From the NCBI RefSeq assembly GCF_005222225.1, contig NZ_CP036536.1:4054001-4118000 (forward strand): a DNA stretch of 64,000 bases, in the 5' to 3' direction. The notes under the pieces are model-generated. The model was not told the origin of the DNA and searched no databases. It worked only from the letters and a program-made list of their open reading frames with translations. Position 1 is the first letter of the stretch; each line of letters starts with the position of its first letter. Source of the stretch: Salinimonas lutimaris (GTDB lineage: Bacteria > Pseudomonadota > Gammaproteobacteria > Enterobacterales > Alteromonadaceae). Below, one piece after another: positions 10,377 to 18,901 of this stretch. The position numbers were made by a program, and so were the translations under genes.

Positions 10377-11309
10377 TTATTTGTAAACCGGCGTTAACCA
10401 GTTCCACTTATCTTCGGTGGTACCGTTGAACAGGCCAAAGAACTTATCCTGAACCTGAGCGGTGATCGGACCACGACCGCCATTACCCACGGCAATACCA
10501 TCCACACTACGAACCGGCGTCACTTCGGCAGCAGTTCCGCACATAAAGACTTCATCGGCCAAATACATGGCTTCACGGGCAATATTTTCTTCACGCACTT
10601 CATAACCCATGTCGCGCAGCAGCGTGATACAGGTGTCACGGGTGATACCAGGCAGAATCGCGGCCGTTTTTGGCGTTGTGGTTACCACACCGTCGCGCAC
10701 AATAAAGATATTCTCACCAGCACCTTCACTGATATAACCATTGCGGTCCAGCGCAATACCCTCACCATAGCCATGACGACGGGCTTCCATCGAGATCAGC
10801 TGAGAAGACAGGTAGTTACCACCTGCTTTGGCGCCTGTTGGCATAGTGTTGGCGGCCAGACGGTTCCATGAGGAAATACCGGCATCTACGCCGTTTTTGA
10901 TGGCTTCTTCACCTAAGTATGCGCCCCATTCAAAGGCCGCGATGGTGACTTCTGCTTCCTGACCAAACGGTACCTGCAGGCCCATACCAATATCGCCATA
11001 AAACGCGATCGGACGGATGTAAGCAGATTGCAGGTCGTTTTTGCGGATAATATCCAGGGTCGCTTCGTTGATCTGATCCAGCGTAAACGGAATGGTCATC
11101 CGATACACTTTGGCTGAATCAAACAAGCGGCGGTTATGGTCGTTCAGGCGAAATACGCAGGTGCCTTTATCTGGTGTTTTGTAGGCACGAATACCTTCAA
11201 ATACTGACGAGCCGTAGTGAATCGCGTGTGACATGACATGAACGGTGGCTTCTTTCCACGGTTTTGTCTCGCCATTAAACCAAATATATTCAGCAGGTTG
11301 CTTAGCCAT
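10377..11309 (-). CDS. ilvE: Branched-chain amino acid aminotransferase
   Basis: 310 codons (E. coli 309). The PLP-dependent fold-type IV enzyme performs the last step of leucine, isoleucine and valine synthesis. Visible markers are the Lys-containing [12 protein letters not shown] segment near residue 160 and the [16 protein letters not shown] block. The start follows AAGGAATAAAC. It is the first gene of ilvEDA here. In enterobacteria the operon begins with ilvGM, which are absent from this window, so acetohydroxyacid synthase must be encoded elsewhere. Confidence 0.97.
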   Translation of the reverse strand: MAKQPAEYIWFNGETKPWKEATVHVMSHAIHYGSSVFEGIRAYKTPDKGTCVFRLNDHNRRLFDSAKVYRMTIPFTLDQINEATLDIIRKNDLQSAYIRPIAFYGDIGMGLQVPFGQEAEVTIAAFEWGAYLGEEAIKNGVDAGISSWNRLAANTMPTGAKAGGNYLSSQLISMEARRHGYGEGIALDRNGYISEGAGENIFIVRDGVVTTTPKTAAILPGITRDTCITLLRDMGYEVREENIAREAMYLADEVFMCGTAAEVTPVRSVDGIAVGNGGRGPITAQVQDKFFGLFNGTTEDKWNWLTPVYK

Positions 11310-11767
11310 GTTTATTCCTTATCTGTAGGGATACACCCAAACACTGCCTGACGGCAGAAATTAAAAGTTCAGGCAAATGATACAGCAGGTCATGCAAAGC
11401 CCCAACTGAGCTCAGCGACGGACCATGCAGGTGGACAAGTTTTTTTACAATTGCTGTAAAAAACACCAGACCACAGGCTGATTTGCCTGATTGTCAGGCA
11501 CACAACGAGGAATAATGTTCTGTTAGACAGAACCAGATAATGCTTATCTGAGATAAGACAAGATGTTGAAGAAATTCGAAAAAATATGTATTCAGGATGT
11601 TCCTGCACAACATCGGGATGGCTGGCCCGGCTGTGATTACACGCAAAATAAGTATCACGAAACGGTAGTCTTTTTCAAGCGAATTGCGCAGACTTGCCGA
11701 TACTTATTGATGTATTCAGAATTTCACGTTTGCTTTTCATTTTTTGCTTTGCAGCAGGGGCCTGCCA
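11310..11767. other. 458-bp divergent intergenic region between ilvE and the TRIC gene
   Basis: No protein gene is convincing here. The region holds the ilvE leader, with four copies of a 7-mer inverted repeat (described separately). It also has an AT-only inverted repeat, TTTTTTACA / TGTAAAAAA, around 11440-11464. Promoters for both flanking genes must lie here, but I see no clear -35/-10 pair. Confidence 0.6.
11345..11500 (-). promoter_or_regulatory. Putative ilvE leader with alternative hairpins
   Basis: Read along the ilvE transcript there are four arms: TGCCTGA (11500-11494), TCAGGCAAA (11490-11482), TTTGCCTGA (11377-11369) and TCAGGCA (11351-11345). Arms 1:2 and 3:4 pair over 7 bp, while arms 2:3 pair over 9 bp, so the structures exclude each other. 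This is the topology of an attenuator, but arm 4 is not followed by a T-run and no leader peptide is evident. The repeats could instead be operators for a DNA-binding regulator. Confidence 0.45.
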
Positions 11768-12382
11768 ATGACAATAGACTGGTTTCACTATATGAATCTG
11801 GCGGGGGTGGCAGTATGTGCCATCTCCGGTACTTTGATGGCGTATCAAAAGCGCATGGACGGATTCGGAGTCATTGTACTGGCAGCGGCCACCGCCATCG
11901 GCGGCGGTACCCTGCGTGATATTATGCTGGATTTACCAGTATTCTGGGTCGCCGACCCGGACTATCTGTATACCACCGTAGTGGCGGCACTGGGCACCAT
12001 TATCTGGCTGCGATTTATTGATTATTTTCCTTATCACTATTTGCTGATTGCTGATGCTTTCGGACTGGCGCTGTTTAACGTAGTAGGCATGGAAAAGGCA
12101 CTGACCCATGGCGCTGCCATGTCGGTCGCCATTACCATGGGCACGATCACCGGGGTGTTCGGGGGCATGATGCGCGATGTGATTTGCCGCGAAGTTCCGC
12201 TGGTATTCAGCGGCGAGCTGTATGCCAGTACCTGTATTGCAGGCGGGCTGATTTATGCAATGTTTTACTATAACGGTATGCCTAATACGTGGAGCCTTCT
12301 GGCTGCGCTTATCACCACGGTGCTGATGCGCTTTGCCTCGATGCGCTGGCACTGGCAGCTACCGGTGTTTAAAAGCGAATAA
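11768..12382 (+). CDS. TRIC-type / UPF0126 family membrane protein (YicG-like)
   Basis: 205 codons from the ATG at 11768. It has seven hydrophobic segments arranged as two similar halves, each with a glycine-rich turn followed by RD (IGGGTLRDIML near residue 45; VFGGMMRDVICRE near 130). This duplicated pattern defines the bacterial trimeric intracellular cation channel family. Homologues conduct monovalent cations, and some have been linked to amino acid (glycine) transport; the substrate here is unknown. It is divergent from ilvE and 68 bp upstream of yifB. Confidence 0.85.
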   Translation: MTIDWFHYMNLAGVAVCAISGTLMAYQKRMDGFGVIVLAAATAIGGGTLRDIMLDLPVFWVADPDYLYTTVVAALGTIIWLRFIDYFPYHYLLIADAFGLALFNVVGMEKALTHGAAMSVAITMGTITGVFGGMMRDVICREVPLVFSGELYASTCIAGGLIYAMFYYNGMPNTWSLLAALITTVLMRFASMRWHWQLPVFKSE

Positions 12383-12450
12383 ACTGCCCGTCAGGTCAGT
12401 ATCTGCCACCCGGGCGATTGTCTTACCCTACAGTTTTAGGGAGGAAAATT

Positions 12451-13971
12451 ATGGGGTATGCAGTATTACGCACCCGGGCCGCCGAGGGCATTGATGCCCC
12501 GCCGGTACAGGTCGAGGTGCATCTGTCTAACGGACTACCCAGGTTTGACCTGGTTGGCATGGCAGAAACCAGTGTAAAGGAAGCCCGGGACCGGGTACGC
12601 AGCGCACTGATTAACAGTGGCTTTGAGTTTCCCGCCCGGCGTATTACTGTCAATCTGGCTCCGGCCACGGTCCCCAAAGCCGGCAGCCGGTATGACTTGC
12701 CTATTGCAGTGGGAATTCTGGCCGCTGCCGGCATGCTGGATGAACGGGCACTGGCGCAAACCGAGCTGATTGGCGAGCTGGGGCTGGATGGCACACTAAA
12801 AGCGATTACCGGACTGGTTCCGGCACTGCTTGCCATTCGTAACGAGACTGACAGCAGCGTGATCTTTCCCGCCGCCTGTGTGCCCGAAGGCACCCTGGTT
12901 GATGGTATTGAACGATACCCCGCCCTGTCCCTGTTACATGTTTTTCATCATTTTTCCGGAACGGAAAAACTCCAGGCACTGGCCGAGCAGGCCCACCACT
13001 GCGCACCGCGCCAGGTGCCACGATGGGATGACATTATCGGGCAGCAGCCGGCTAAGCGGGCGCTGCTGATAGCCGCCAGTGGAGCGCATAATTTACTGTT
13101 TGTCGGGCCCCCGGGCACGGGTAAAAGTCTGCTGGCCAGTCGTTTACTCAGCCTGCTGCCAGAATTGAGTATCGAAGAGGCCCTGGAGGTCGCCGCGGTA
13201 CACTCGGTAAAAGGGCTGACCGTTGAAGCGCAAACCCTGTTCAGCCGACCGTTTCGCGCCCCACACCATACCTGCTCACCGGTGGCCCTGACCGGCGGCG
13301 GCAGCAACCCGATGCCCGGCGAAGTATCGCTGGCCCACCACGGTATTTTATTTTTAGATGAGCTGCCTGAATACGGCCGGCGCAATCTTGATGTACTGCG
13401 CGAGCCTCTGGAAAACGGCCATATCTGCATCAGCCGGGCACAGGGGCAGGCCACCTATCCAGCCCGCTTTCAGCTCATCGCGGCGATGAACCCCAGCCCC
13501 ACCGGAGATGTTCATGACGGACGCTGCTCCCCGGATGAAATACTGCGTTACATCAACCGGCTATCGGGTCCGTTACTGGATCGCATCGACATGCAGGTAG
13601 ACGTTCCCCGGTTACCTGACTATACGCTCAGTGCCGCGGTCACCGACTCCCATCAGGACAGCGCGCAGGAGGCCAAAACCCGGGTCAGTGAAGCCCGCCG
13701 CGTGCAGTGGCAGCGTCAGGGTAAGCTGAATAACCAGCTACAGGCTGGCGAACTGGCCGAAGCCTGTCAGCTAAGCGCGCGCGATCTGGCGTTTGCTCAG
13801 CGTGCCGCCGCTCAGCTTAAGCTTTCCATGCGGGTGTTTCACCGCAGCCTGAAAGTAGCGCGTACGCTGGCCGATCTGGATGCCAGTGTGCAGGTCGGGC
13901 GCAGCCACTTAAGCGAAGCCATGCAGTACCGGGCACTGGACAGGCTGATTGGTCAGCTGAGCTCCAGCTGA
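12451..13971 (+). CDS. comM: YifB/ComM-family Mg-chelatase-like AAA+ ATPase
   Basis: 506 codons from the ATG at 12451, chosen for its strong site (GGGAGGAAAATT). The N-terminal Lon-like fold (about residues 1-165) precedes a Mg-chelatase AAA+ core with Walker A GPPGTGKSLLA (near 220) and Walker B ILFLDELPE (near 300). A C-terminal Mg-chelatase domain follows. ComM is a hexameric helicase that promotes branch migration during natural transformation in relatives. Its position beside ilv genes matches the classical yifB-ilv neighbourhood of enterobacteria. It overlaps convergent ilvY by 19 bp. Confidence 0.93.
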   Translation: MGYAVLRTRAAEGIDAPPVQVEVHLSNGLPRFDLVGMAETSVKEARDRVRSALINSGFEFPARRITVNLAPATVPKAGSRYDLPIAVGILAAAGMLDERALAQTELIGELGLDGTLKAITGLVPALLAIRNETDSSVIFPAACVPEGTLVDGIERYPALSLLHVFHHFSGTEKLQALAEQAHHCAPRQVPRWDDIIGQQPAKRALLIAASGAHNLLFVGPPGTGKSLLASRLLSLLPELSIEEALEVAAVHSVKGLTVEAQTLFSRPFRAPHHTCSPVALTGGGSNPMPGEVSLAHHGILFLDELPEYGRRNLDVLREPLENGHICISRAQGQATYPARFQLIAAMNPSPTGDVHDGRCSPDEILRYINRLSGPLLDRIDMQVDVPRLPDYTLSAAVTDSHQDSAQEAKTRVSEARRVQWQRQGKLNNQLQAGELAEACQLSARDLAFAQRAAAQLKLSMRVFHRSLKVARTLADLDASVQVGRSHLSEAMQYRALDRLIGQLSSS

Positions 13972-14816
13972 AGCAGGGCGTTGATCAGTGGCTCGTGCCG
14001 GCGGGACTGTAAGCAGCATAAGCCCAGTTCGTAAGACTCAATGTCTTCCACTACAATCCGGGTGACCTGAGACGCCATACTGCTGTGATCCAGCACCACT
14101 GTGGGCACAAACCCAACGCCGCATTCAAAGGCCACCATGCTAACAATGGCCTCGTTGCCTCCTACCGAGGCATAAATGTTTGGCCGGATGCCATGCTCGG
14201 CAAACCAGTGGTACACAATACGCCGGGTCGGCCCGATTTCCGGCATCACCACCGGATGCTTACGCCAGTCAAGCTGGCTGAGCTGGGTAATACGCCAGTC
14301 TCTGGGCGCAATCAGGGTCAGGGGCACATAATCAATCCGGGAAAAAGACAAATCGGTAGGAAAGTCCGGTGTGTTAATGGCAATACTGACATCACATTTT
14401 TGCTGCTTCACATTGTCATTGGCCAGTGCCGGATCACCGGTGATAAGCCGGATATCCACTCCCGGATGCTGCTCCCGGAAGCGACGCAACAGGTCGGGCA
14501 GGTGACTCTGACTGGCGGTTACTGAACAAAACAGACTGAGCTCTCCCTGCAGATCCTGACTGTCCTGGCGTAATTCAGCCTGCAAACCCTGCCAGTCTTT
14601 GAGCACCTGACTGCTGAAGGCAAGCATTTTATGGCCCGAGTGGGTCAGCGATACCTTGCGGTTGTCCCGCAAAAACAGAACCGCGCCGCATTCCTCCTCT
14701 AAACGCTGAATAGTGCGGCTGAGCGTGGATGCAGACACATACATGGCCTGCGCTGTGTCGCCAAAATGCAGGCTGCTGGCCAGATGATTGAACAGTTGTA
14801 GGCTACGAAAACCCAT
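13953..14816 (-). CDS. ilvY: LysR-type transcriptional activator of ilvC
   Basis: 287 codons from the ATG at 14816, the start that aligns with the E. coli IlvY N-terminus (RDLKTFLHLA versus RSLQLFNHLA). The N-terminal winged helix-turn-helix (about residues 1-60, with SASTLSRTIQRLEEE) is followed by a substrate-binding domain containing the IlvY-like FCSVTASQSHLPDLL. IlvY activates ilvC when acetolactate or acetohydroxybutyrate accumulates. Divergent placement next to ilvC with a 154-bp spacer supports this. No strong ribosome binding site precedes the start. Its 3' end overlaps comM tail to tail. Confidence 0.93.
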   Translation of the reverse strand: MGFRSLQLFNHLASSLHFGDTAQAMYVSASTLSRTIQRLEEECGAVLFLRDNRKVSLTHSGHKMLAFSSQVLKDWQGLQAELRQDSQDLQGELSLFCSVTASQSHLPDLLRRFREQHPGVDIRLITGDPALANDNVKQQKCDVSIAINTPDFPTDLSFSRIDYVPLTLIAPRDWRITQLSQLDWRKHPVVMPEIGPTRRIVYHWFAEHGIRPNIYASVGGNEAIVSMVAFECGVGFVPTVVLDHSSMASQVTRIVVEDIESYELGLCCLQSRRHEPLINALLQLELS

Positions 14817-14970
14817 AGTGTTGCATAAAATGAAATACTGTCTTGCGAATATATCATTTTCCAAAACAAAAAGAATCCGATAAGTTACATACCAAGTCGT
14901 CACCGACGAGGTCTTCAGCGCGATGGTGCGCTGATTATGACGAGATAAAAAGAGATGTTCGGAAATTTTT
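14817..14970. promoter_or_regulatory. ilvY-ilvC divergent control region
   Basis: The 154-bp spacer between two genes known to share IlvY operators in E. coli. On the plus strand an AT-rich tract has two similar halves, TTGCATAAAATG (14821-14832) and TTGCGAATATATCATTTT (14843-14860). These are plausible IlvY sites by position. The assignment is inference from synteny. Confidence 0.45.
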
Positions 14971-16452
14971 ATGGCTAATTATTTCAACACCCTGTCCTTA
15001 CGCCAGCAGCTTGACCAGTTAGGTCGCTGCCGTTTTATGAGCCGCAGCGAATTCTCTGACGGTTGCCAGTTCCTGAAAGGAAAAAAAGTGGTTATCGTCG
15101 GCTGTGGTGCCCAGGGCCTTAACCAGGGCCTGAACATGCGTGATTCAGGGCTGGACGTATCCTATGCACTGCGTCAGGCAGCAATCGATGAAAAGCGTGA
15201 CTCATTCAAGCGCGCCACTGACAACGGTTTCACGGTAGGCACTTATCAGGAACTGATTCCTCAGGCTGACCTGGTATACAACCTGACTCCGGACAAACAG
15301 CACGCCAGTGTGGTCGAAGCAGTCATGCCGCTGATGAAAGACGGCGCTTCACTGGGCTACTCTCACGGTTTCAACATCGTTGAAGAAGGTCAGCAAATTC
15401 GTAGCGACATCACAGTTGTGATGTGTGCACCTAAGTGCCCGGGCACAGAAGTACGCGAAGAGTACAAGCGTGGCTTCGGCGTACCTACACTGATAGCGGT
15501 TCACCCTGAAAATGATCCGAAAGCCGAAGGCTGGGACATAGCCAAGGCGCTGGCCAGTGCAACTGGTGGCGATCGTGCCGGTGTACTTGAGTCATCGTTT
15601 GTCGCTGAAGTGAAATCTGATCTGATGGGCGAGCAAACCATTTTATGTGGTATGCAACAAGTCGGCGCGATTCTGGCTTTTGAAAAGATGACCGACGATG
15701 GCATCGACCCGGGCTATGCAGCAGCGCTTATTCAGTTTGGTCTGGAAACCATTACCGAAGCACTGAAGATCGGTGGTGTAACCAACATGATGGATCGCCT
15801 GTCTAATCCGGCTAAGCTGAAAGCCTTTGATTTGTCTGAGCAGCTGACCACATTGCTTCGTCCGCTGTTTGAAAAACACCAGGATGACATCATCAGCGGC
15901 GAGTTTTCCCGCACCATGATGGAAGACTGGGCTAACGGTGATGCTAATCTGCTGAAATGGCGTGAAGAAACCGGTGAGTCTGCGTTTGAGAATGCGCCGG
16001 TTTACGATGGTGAAATCACTGAGCAGGAGTTTTTCGACAACGGCATTCTACTGGTTGCCATGATTAAATCAGGTGTGGAACTGGCCTTTGATGTCATGGT
16101 GGAAGCCGGCATCCTGCCAGAGTCAGCGTACTACGAGTCTTTACACGAAACACCACTGATCTCAAATACAATTGCACGTAAGCGTTTGTATGAAATGAAT
16201 GTGGTTATTTCAGATACGGCTGAATACGGTAATTACCTGTTCGCCAATGCAGCAGTGCCTCTGCTGCGCGAGAAATTTATGCCATCCATTGCTACCGATG
16301 TTATCGGCAAAGGTCTGGATGTGAAATCTAACCAGGTTGAAAACCGTCGCCTGGTAGACGCCAACGATGCTATCCGTAATCATGGTGTAGAACAGGTAGG
16401 TAAAGTCCTGCGTGGCTACATGACGGACATGAAAGCCATCATTGGTGCATAA
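14971..16452 (+). CDS. ilvC: Ketol-acid reductoisomerase, class II (long form)
   Basis: 493 codons, the length of class II enzymes (E. coli 491) rather than the roughly 330 of class I. The NADPH- and Mg-dependent enzyme rearranges and reduces 2-acetolactate and 2-aceto-2-hydroxybutyrate. The nucleotide-binding loop [14 protein letters not shown] is near residue 36. The duplicated C-terminal knotted domain contains the acidic metal ligands ([11 protein letters not shown] near 217). It is divergent from its regulator ilvY and ends in a strong terminator, so it is monocistronic. Confidence 0.98.
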   Translation: MANYFNTLSLRQQLDQLGRCRFMSRSEFSDGCQFLKGKKVVIVGCGAQGLNQGLNMRDSGLDVSYALRQAAIDEKRDSFKRATDNGFTVGTYQELIPQADLVYNLTPDKQHASVVEAVMPLMKDGASLGYSHGFNIVEEGQQIRSDITVVMCAPKCPGTEVREEYKRGFGVPTLIAVHPENDPKAEGWDIAKALASATGGDRAGVLESSFVAEVKSDLMGEQTILCGMQQVGAILAFEKMTDDGIDPGYAAALIQFGLETITEALKIGGVTNMMDRLSNPAKLKAFDLSEQLTTLLRPLFEKHQDDIISGEFSRTMMEDWANGDANLLKWREETGESAFENAPVYDGEITEQEFFDNGILLVAMIKSGVELAFDVMVEAGILPESAYYESLHETPLISNTIARKRLYEMNVVISDTAEYGNYLFANAAVPLLREKFMPSIATDVIGKGLDVKSNQVENRRLVDANDAIRNHGVEQVGKVLRGYMTDMKAIIGA

Positions 16453-16490
16453 GCAGTTTCTGTCGTTAGGTGCTTAACCAAAGCCCTCTT

Positions 16491-16517
16491 GCCCGGTCAT
16501 TTTGACCGGGCTTTTTT
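16491..16517 (+). terminator. ilvC terminator
   Basis: GCCCGGTCA and TGACCGGGC form a 9-bp GC-rich stem with a TTT loop, followed by six T. Confidence 0.92.
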
Positions 16518-16613
16518 ATCTCTGCTATTTGCCGGTTATCTGTTGTAAAACCTGTTAAGGTAATAACTGCCCTGAGGCCAACAGCTCACCCACACCGGAA
16601 AAATAAAATCACC

Positions 16614-17495
16614 ATGAAAAAACTGTTTTGTTGTATTGCTGTTTGCTACCTGTTTATTGCCACACAGGCGCTGGCCCAGATGAAACAGGTTGAGGTGGCA
16701 CCTGCCGCCACACCCCGTCAGCCCATTATGATTCAGGGACCTATGCCGATTGAGGCAGAATTTTTTGCCGCTCTGCTTGATGATGTGCATACCGAACACT
16801 CAGGCAATGCCACATTCTATACCGGCACGCTCAATGGCTATCCGGTGGTGGTTGCCCAGACCGGCAAAGGGCTGGAAAATACCGCAGCGGCCACTGCCAT
16901 AGGCATTACCCGTTACCGGCCCCGTATTATTATTAATCAGGGCACCTCTGGCGGTCACGACCCCAAATTACAGGTAGGCGATATTGTGCTGGGTGCACGC
17001 AGTGTGAATGCGGCTAACTTCAAAACACCTCACCGTAAGGCCGGTGAAGGCTCAGCGCCGCTGAACTGGCTGCCAATGGATTTAATGGCGTCTGCTGGCA
17101 GTGCCGGTGAGGGCGACAGCGCAGCCAAAGCCGAAAAAGCCCGGTTTTATGCTGGCGACAAAGCATTGCTGGCACTGGCCCTGTCGTTAAAGGATACCTA
17201 CACCCACGGTAAGGTGGTCACCGGCACCATTGGCAGTGGTAACTTCTGGAATAATGAACTGGACAGAATTGCCTGGCTGCATGACAACCTGGGCACCAGC
17301 GTGGAGGAAATGGAAACAGCCTCGGCCGCCCAGATTGCCCATGCCTATCAGACACCGTTTTTAGGCATTCGTATTTTGTCCAACAATATTACTAATCAGG
17401 GACATTACGACCCGCAAACCGCCAGGGCTTGTCAGCAGTTTGTGCAAACCGTGGTCACGGCCTACATCCAGCAGCTGAGACAGACAGCGGACTAA
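16614..17495 (+). CDS. Exported 5'-methylthioadenosine/S-adenosylhomocysteine nucleosidase-family protein
   Basis: 293 codons. A signal peptide (about residues 1-21, ending TQALAQ) precedes a nucleoside phosphorylase/hydrolase fold. Visible markers are VVAQTGKGLENTAAATA near residue 80, INQGTSGGHD near 105, and VEEMETASAAQIAHAY near 228, which includes the Met-Glu that binds the ribose in MTA/SAH nucleosidases. Cytosolic MtnN is about 230 residues and has no signal peptide, so this looks like a periplasmic paralogue. The substrate is unproven. Its stop overlaps the convergent transporter's stop (17492-17495). Confidence 0.82.
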   Translation: MKKLFCCIAVCYLFIATQALAQMKQVEVAPAATPRQPIMIQGPMPIEAEFFAALLDDVHTEHSGNATFYTGTLNGYPVVVAQTGKGLENTAAATAIGITRYRPRIIINQGTSGGHDPKLQVGDIVLGARSVNAANFKTPHRKAGEGSAPLNWLPMDLMASAGSAGEGDSAAKAEKARFYAGDKALLALALSLKDTYTHGKVVTGTIGSGNFWNNELDRIAWLHDNLGTSVEEMETASAAQIAHAYQTPFLGIRILSNNITNQGHYDPQTARACQQFVQTVVTAYIQQLRQTAD

Positions 17496-18745
17496 TCCTT
17501 TTCTACATGAATCTTTTCCGGGTGTTGGCGGCGCTCTCTGTCGCCCACCCGCACCACGATAAACGCCATTGTAAAAAAGCTTAAAAAGCCCAGTCCGATA
17601 GGATAGAGGTTGTCGGTTAAAAAGCTGTCAACAAACAGGGCCACCGGCACGGCAATCATGCTGGATAAAGAGCCGATAATGGCCGCGCCCAGGCCGGCAA
17701 TATCGCCTAATGGCTGCATCGCCATCGCGTTCAGGTTACCAAACAGAATACCGACAAAAAAGAACCCGCAGAACATTACCATAATGGTCAGTACCAGCGG
17801 CGGCAGGCCGTCAAATGCCAGTAAAATACCGTTAAAGACAAGGGCAAACACGATGACCCCGTACAATGCGATATGAATCAGCCGGCTCATTCCCATTTTA
17901 ACCACCATGGTGCCATTAAAAAGTGACGCCAGGCCGATGGAAAAGGCCAGGGTGGCAAAAATGTACGGAAACATGCCACCGGTCTGATAAAACTCCTGAA
18001 AAATAGTTTGTGAGGCGCTCAGGTAGGCCAGAAAAGCGCCGAAGATACAGCCCATGGCAATGGTATAGCCCATCACCGACATGTGGGTAAAGATAAAGCG
18101 GGTGGAGCGAAAAAACTGTGCCCAGGAAAACGACGCACGGCGAGCCCGGGGCAGGGTTTCCGGCTGCCGGCTGAAAAACCAGATGCCGGCCAGCAGTGCA
18201 ACCACCAAAAATAGTGAAAAGATATGCTGCCAGCTGAAAAAATACAGCACGGTCTGACCAACCACCGGCGCCAGCATCGGCACCAGAATAAAGACCATCA
18301 TAATAAATGACATCACCCGGGCCATCGCGTCGCCCACGTACAGATCGCGAATAATCGCCATGGCAGCAATCCTCGGACCAGATACTCCAAAGGCCTGAAT
18401 CACCCGGCCTAGCAGCATGGTTTCCATATTCTTGGCCAGCATACACACCACGGTACCGGCAGCAAAAATACAAAGCCCGAGTAGGATCGTCAGGCGGCGG
18501 CCACGGGCATCAGAAAAGGGGCCGAAAAACAGCTGGCCAAATGCCATTCCAACAAAAAAGATCGACACAATTAAGTGTGCTTCATGGTCATCAGCGGCAT
18601 TCAGGGCTGCGCCTATCTGCGTCAGTGCCGGTAACATGGAGTCAATGCTCAGAGCCACCAGCGAGGTCATCATGGCCATCAGAGCCACAAATTCATACAG
18701 CGACAGGGTCGGGGAAGTTTTGGTGTATGTTACCGGATTGGTCAT
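17492..18745 (-). CDS. Bcr/CflA-type major facilitator drug exporter
   Basis: 417 codons with twelve hydrophobic segments. The family motif between helices 2 and 3 is visible as GQLFFGPFSDARGRR near residue 72. The helix-5 antiporter motif appears as FILVPMLAPVVGQ near 152. Members are proton-driven inner-membrane exporters of drugs or metabolites such as chloramphenicol, bicyclomycin and arabinose; the substrate here is unknown. It shares its stop region with the upstream convergent gene and lies 156 bp downstream of the S9 peptidase gene on the same strand. Confidence 0.9.
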   Translation of the reverse strand: MTNPVTYTKTSPTLSLYEFVALMAMMTSLVALSIDSMLPALTQIGAALNAADDHEAHLIVSIFFVGMAFGQLFFGPFSDARGRRLTILLGLCIFAAGTVVCMLAKNMETMLLGRVIQAFGVSGPRIAAMAIIRDLYVGDAMARVMSFIMMVFILVPMLAPVVGQTVLYFFSWQHIFSLFLVVALLAGIWFFSRQPETLPRARRASFSWAQFFRSTRFIFTHMSVMGYTIAMGCIFGAFLAYLSASQTIFQEFYQTGGMFPYIFATLAFSIGLASLFNGTMVVKMGMSRLIHIALYGVIVFALVFNGILLAFDGLPPLVLTIMVMFCGFFFVGILFGNLNAMAMQPLGDIAGLGAAIIGSLSSMIAVPVALFVDSFLTDNLYPIGLGFLSFFTMAFIVVRVGDRERRQHPEKIHVEKD

Positions 18746-18858
18746 GCGTTTTGGTGGTCGCTCTTACAAAGTGTTCACAGAGAGGGTATGCAACAAACAG
18801 TGTACACGAAACCAGCAAAACGTGTTGTACCAAATCAGTCAGGCGGGCAAAATTCAGG

Positions 18859-18887
18859 GCCAGCCGCAAACTAACTACGCGGCTGGC
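18859..18887 (-). terminator. GC-rich hairpin after the S9 peptidase gene
   Basis: GCCAGCCGC (18859-18867) pairs over 9 bp with GCGGCTGGC (18879-18887). No T-run follows on the minus strand, so it is a weak or factor-assisted terminator, or an mRNA-stabilising hairpin. Confidence 0.5.
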
Positions 18888-18901
18888 AAAACAAAAACAG
18901 T

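Noticed and set aside
11390..11608. Minus-strand frame rich in Leu, Val and Ile upstream of ilvE, resembling an ilv leader peptide
   Set aside because: The only upstream start is a TTG without a ribosome binding site, the hydrophobic stretch is not a run of regulatory codons, and the frame is 72 codons long. It may be chance composition over the inverted repeats.
18746..18901. 28-codon plus-strand frame in the gap before the MFS gene
   Set aside because: The purine-rich sequence before its ATG is too close to act as a ribosome site and the peptide is low complexity.
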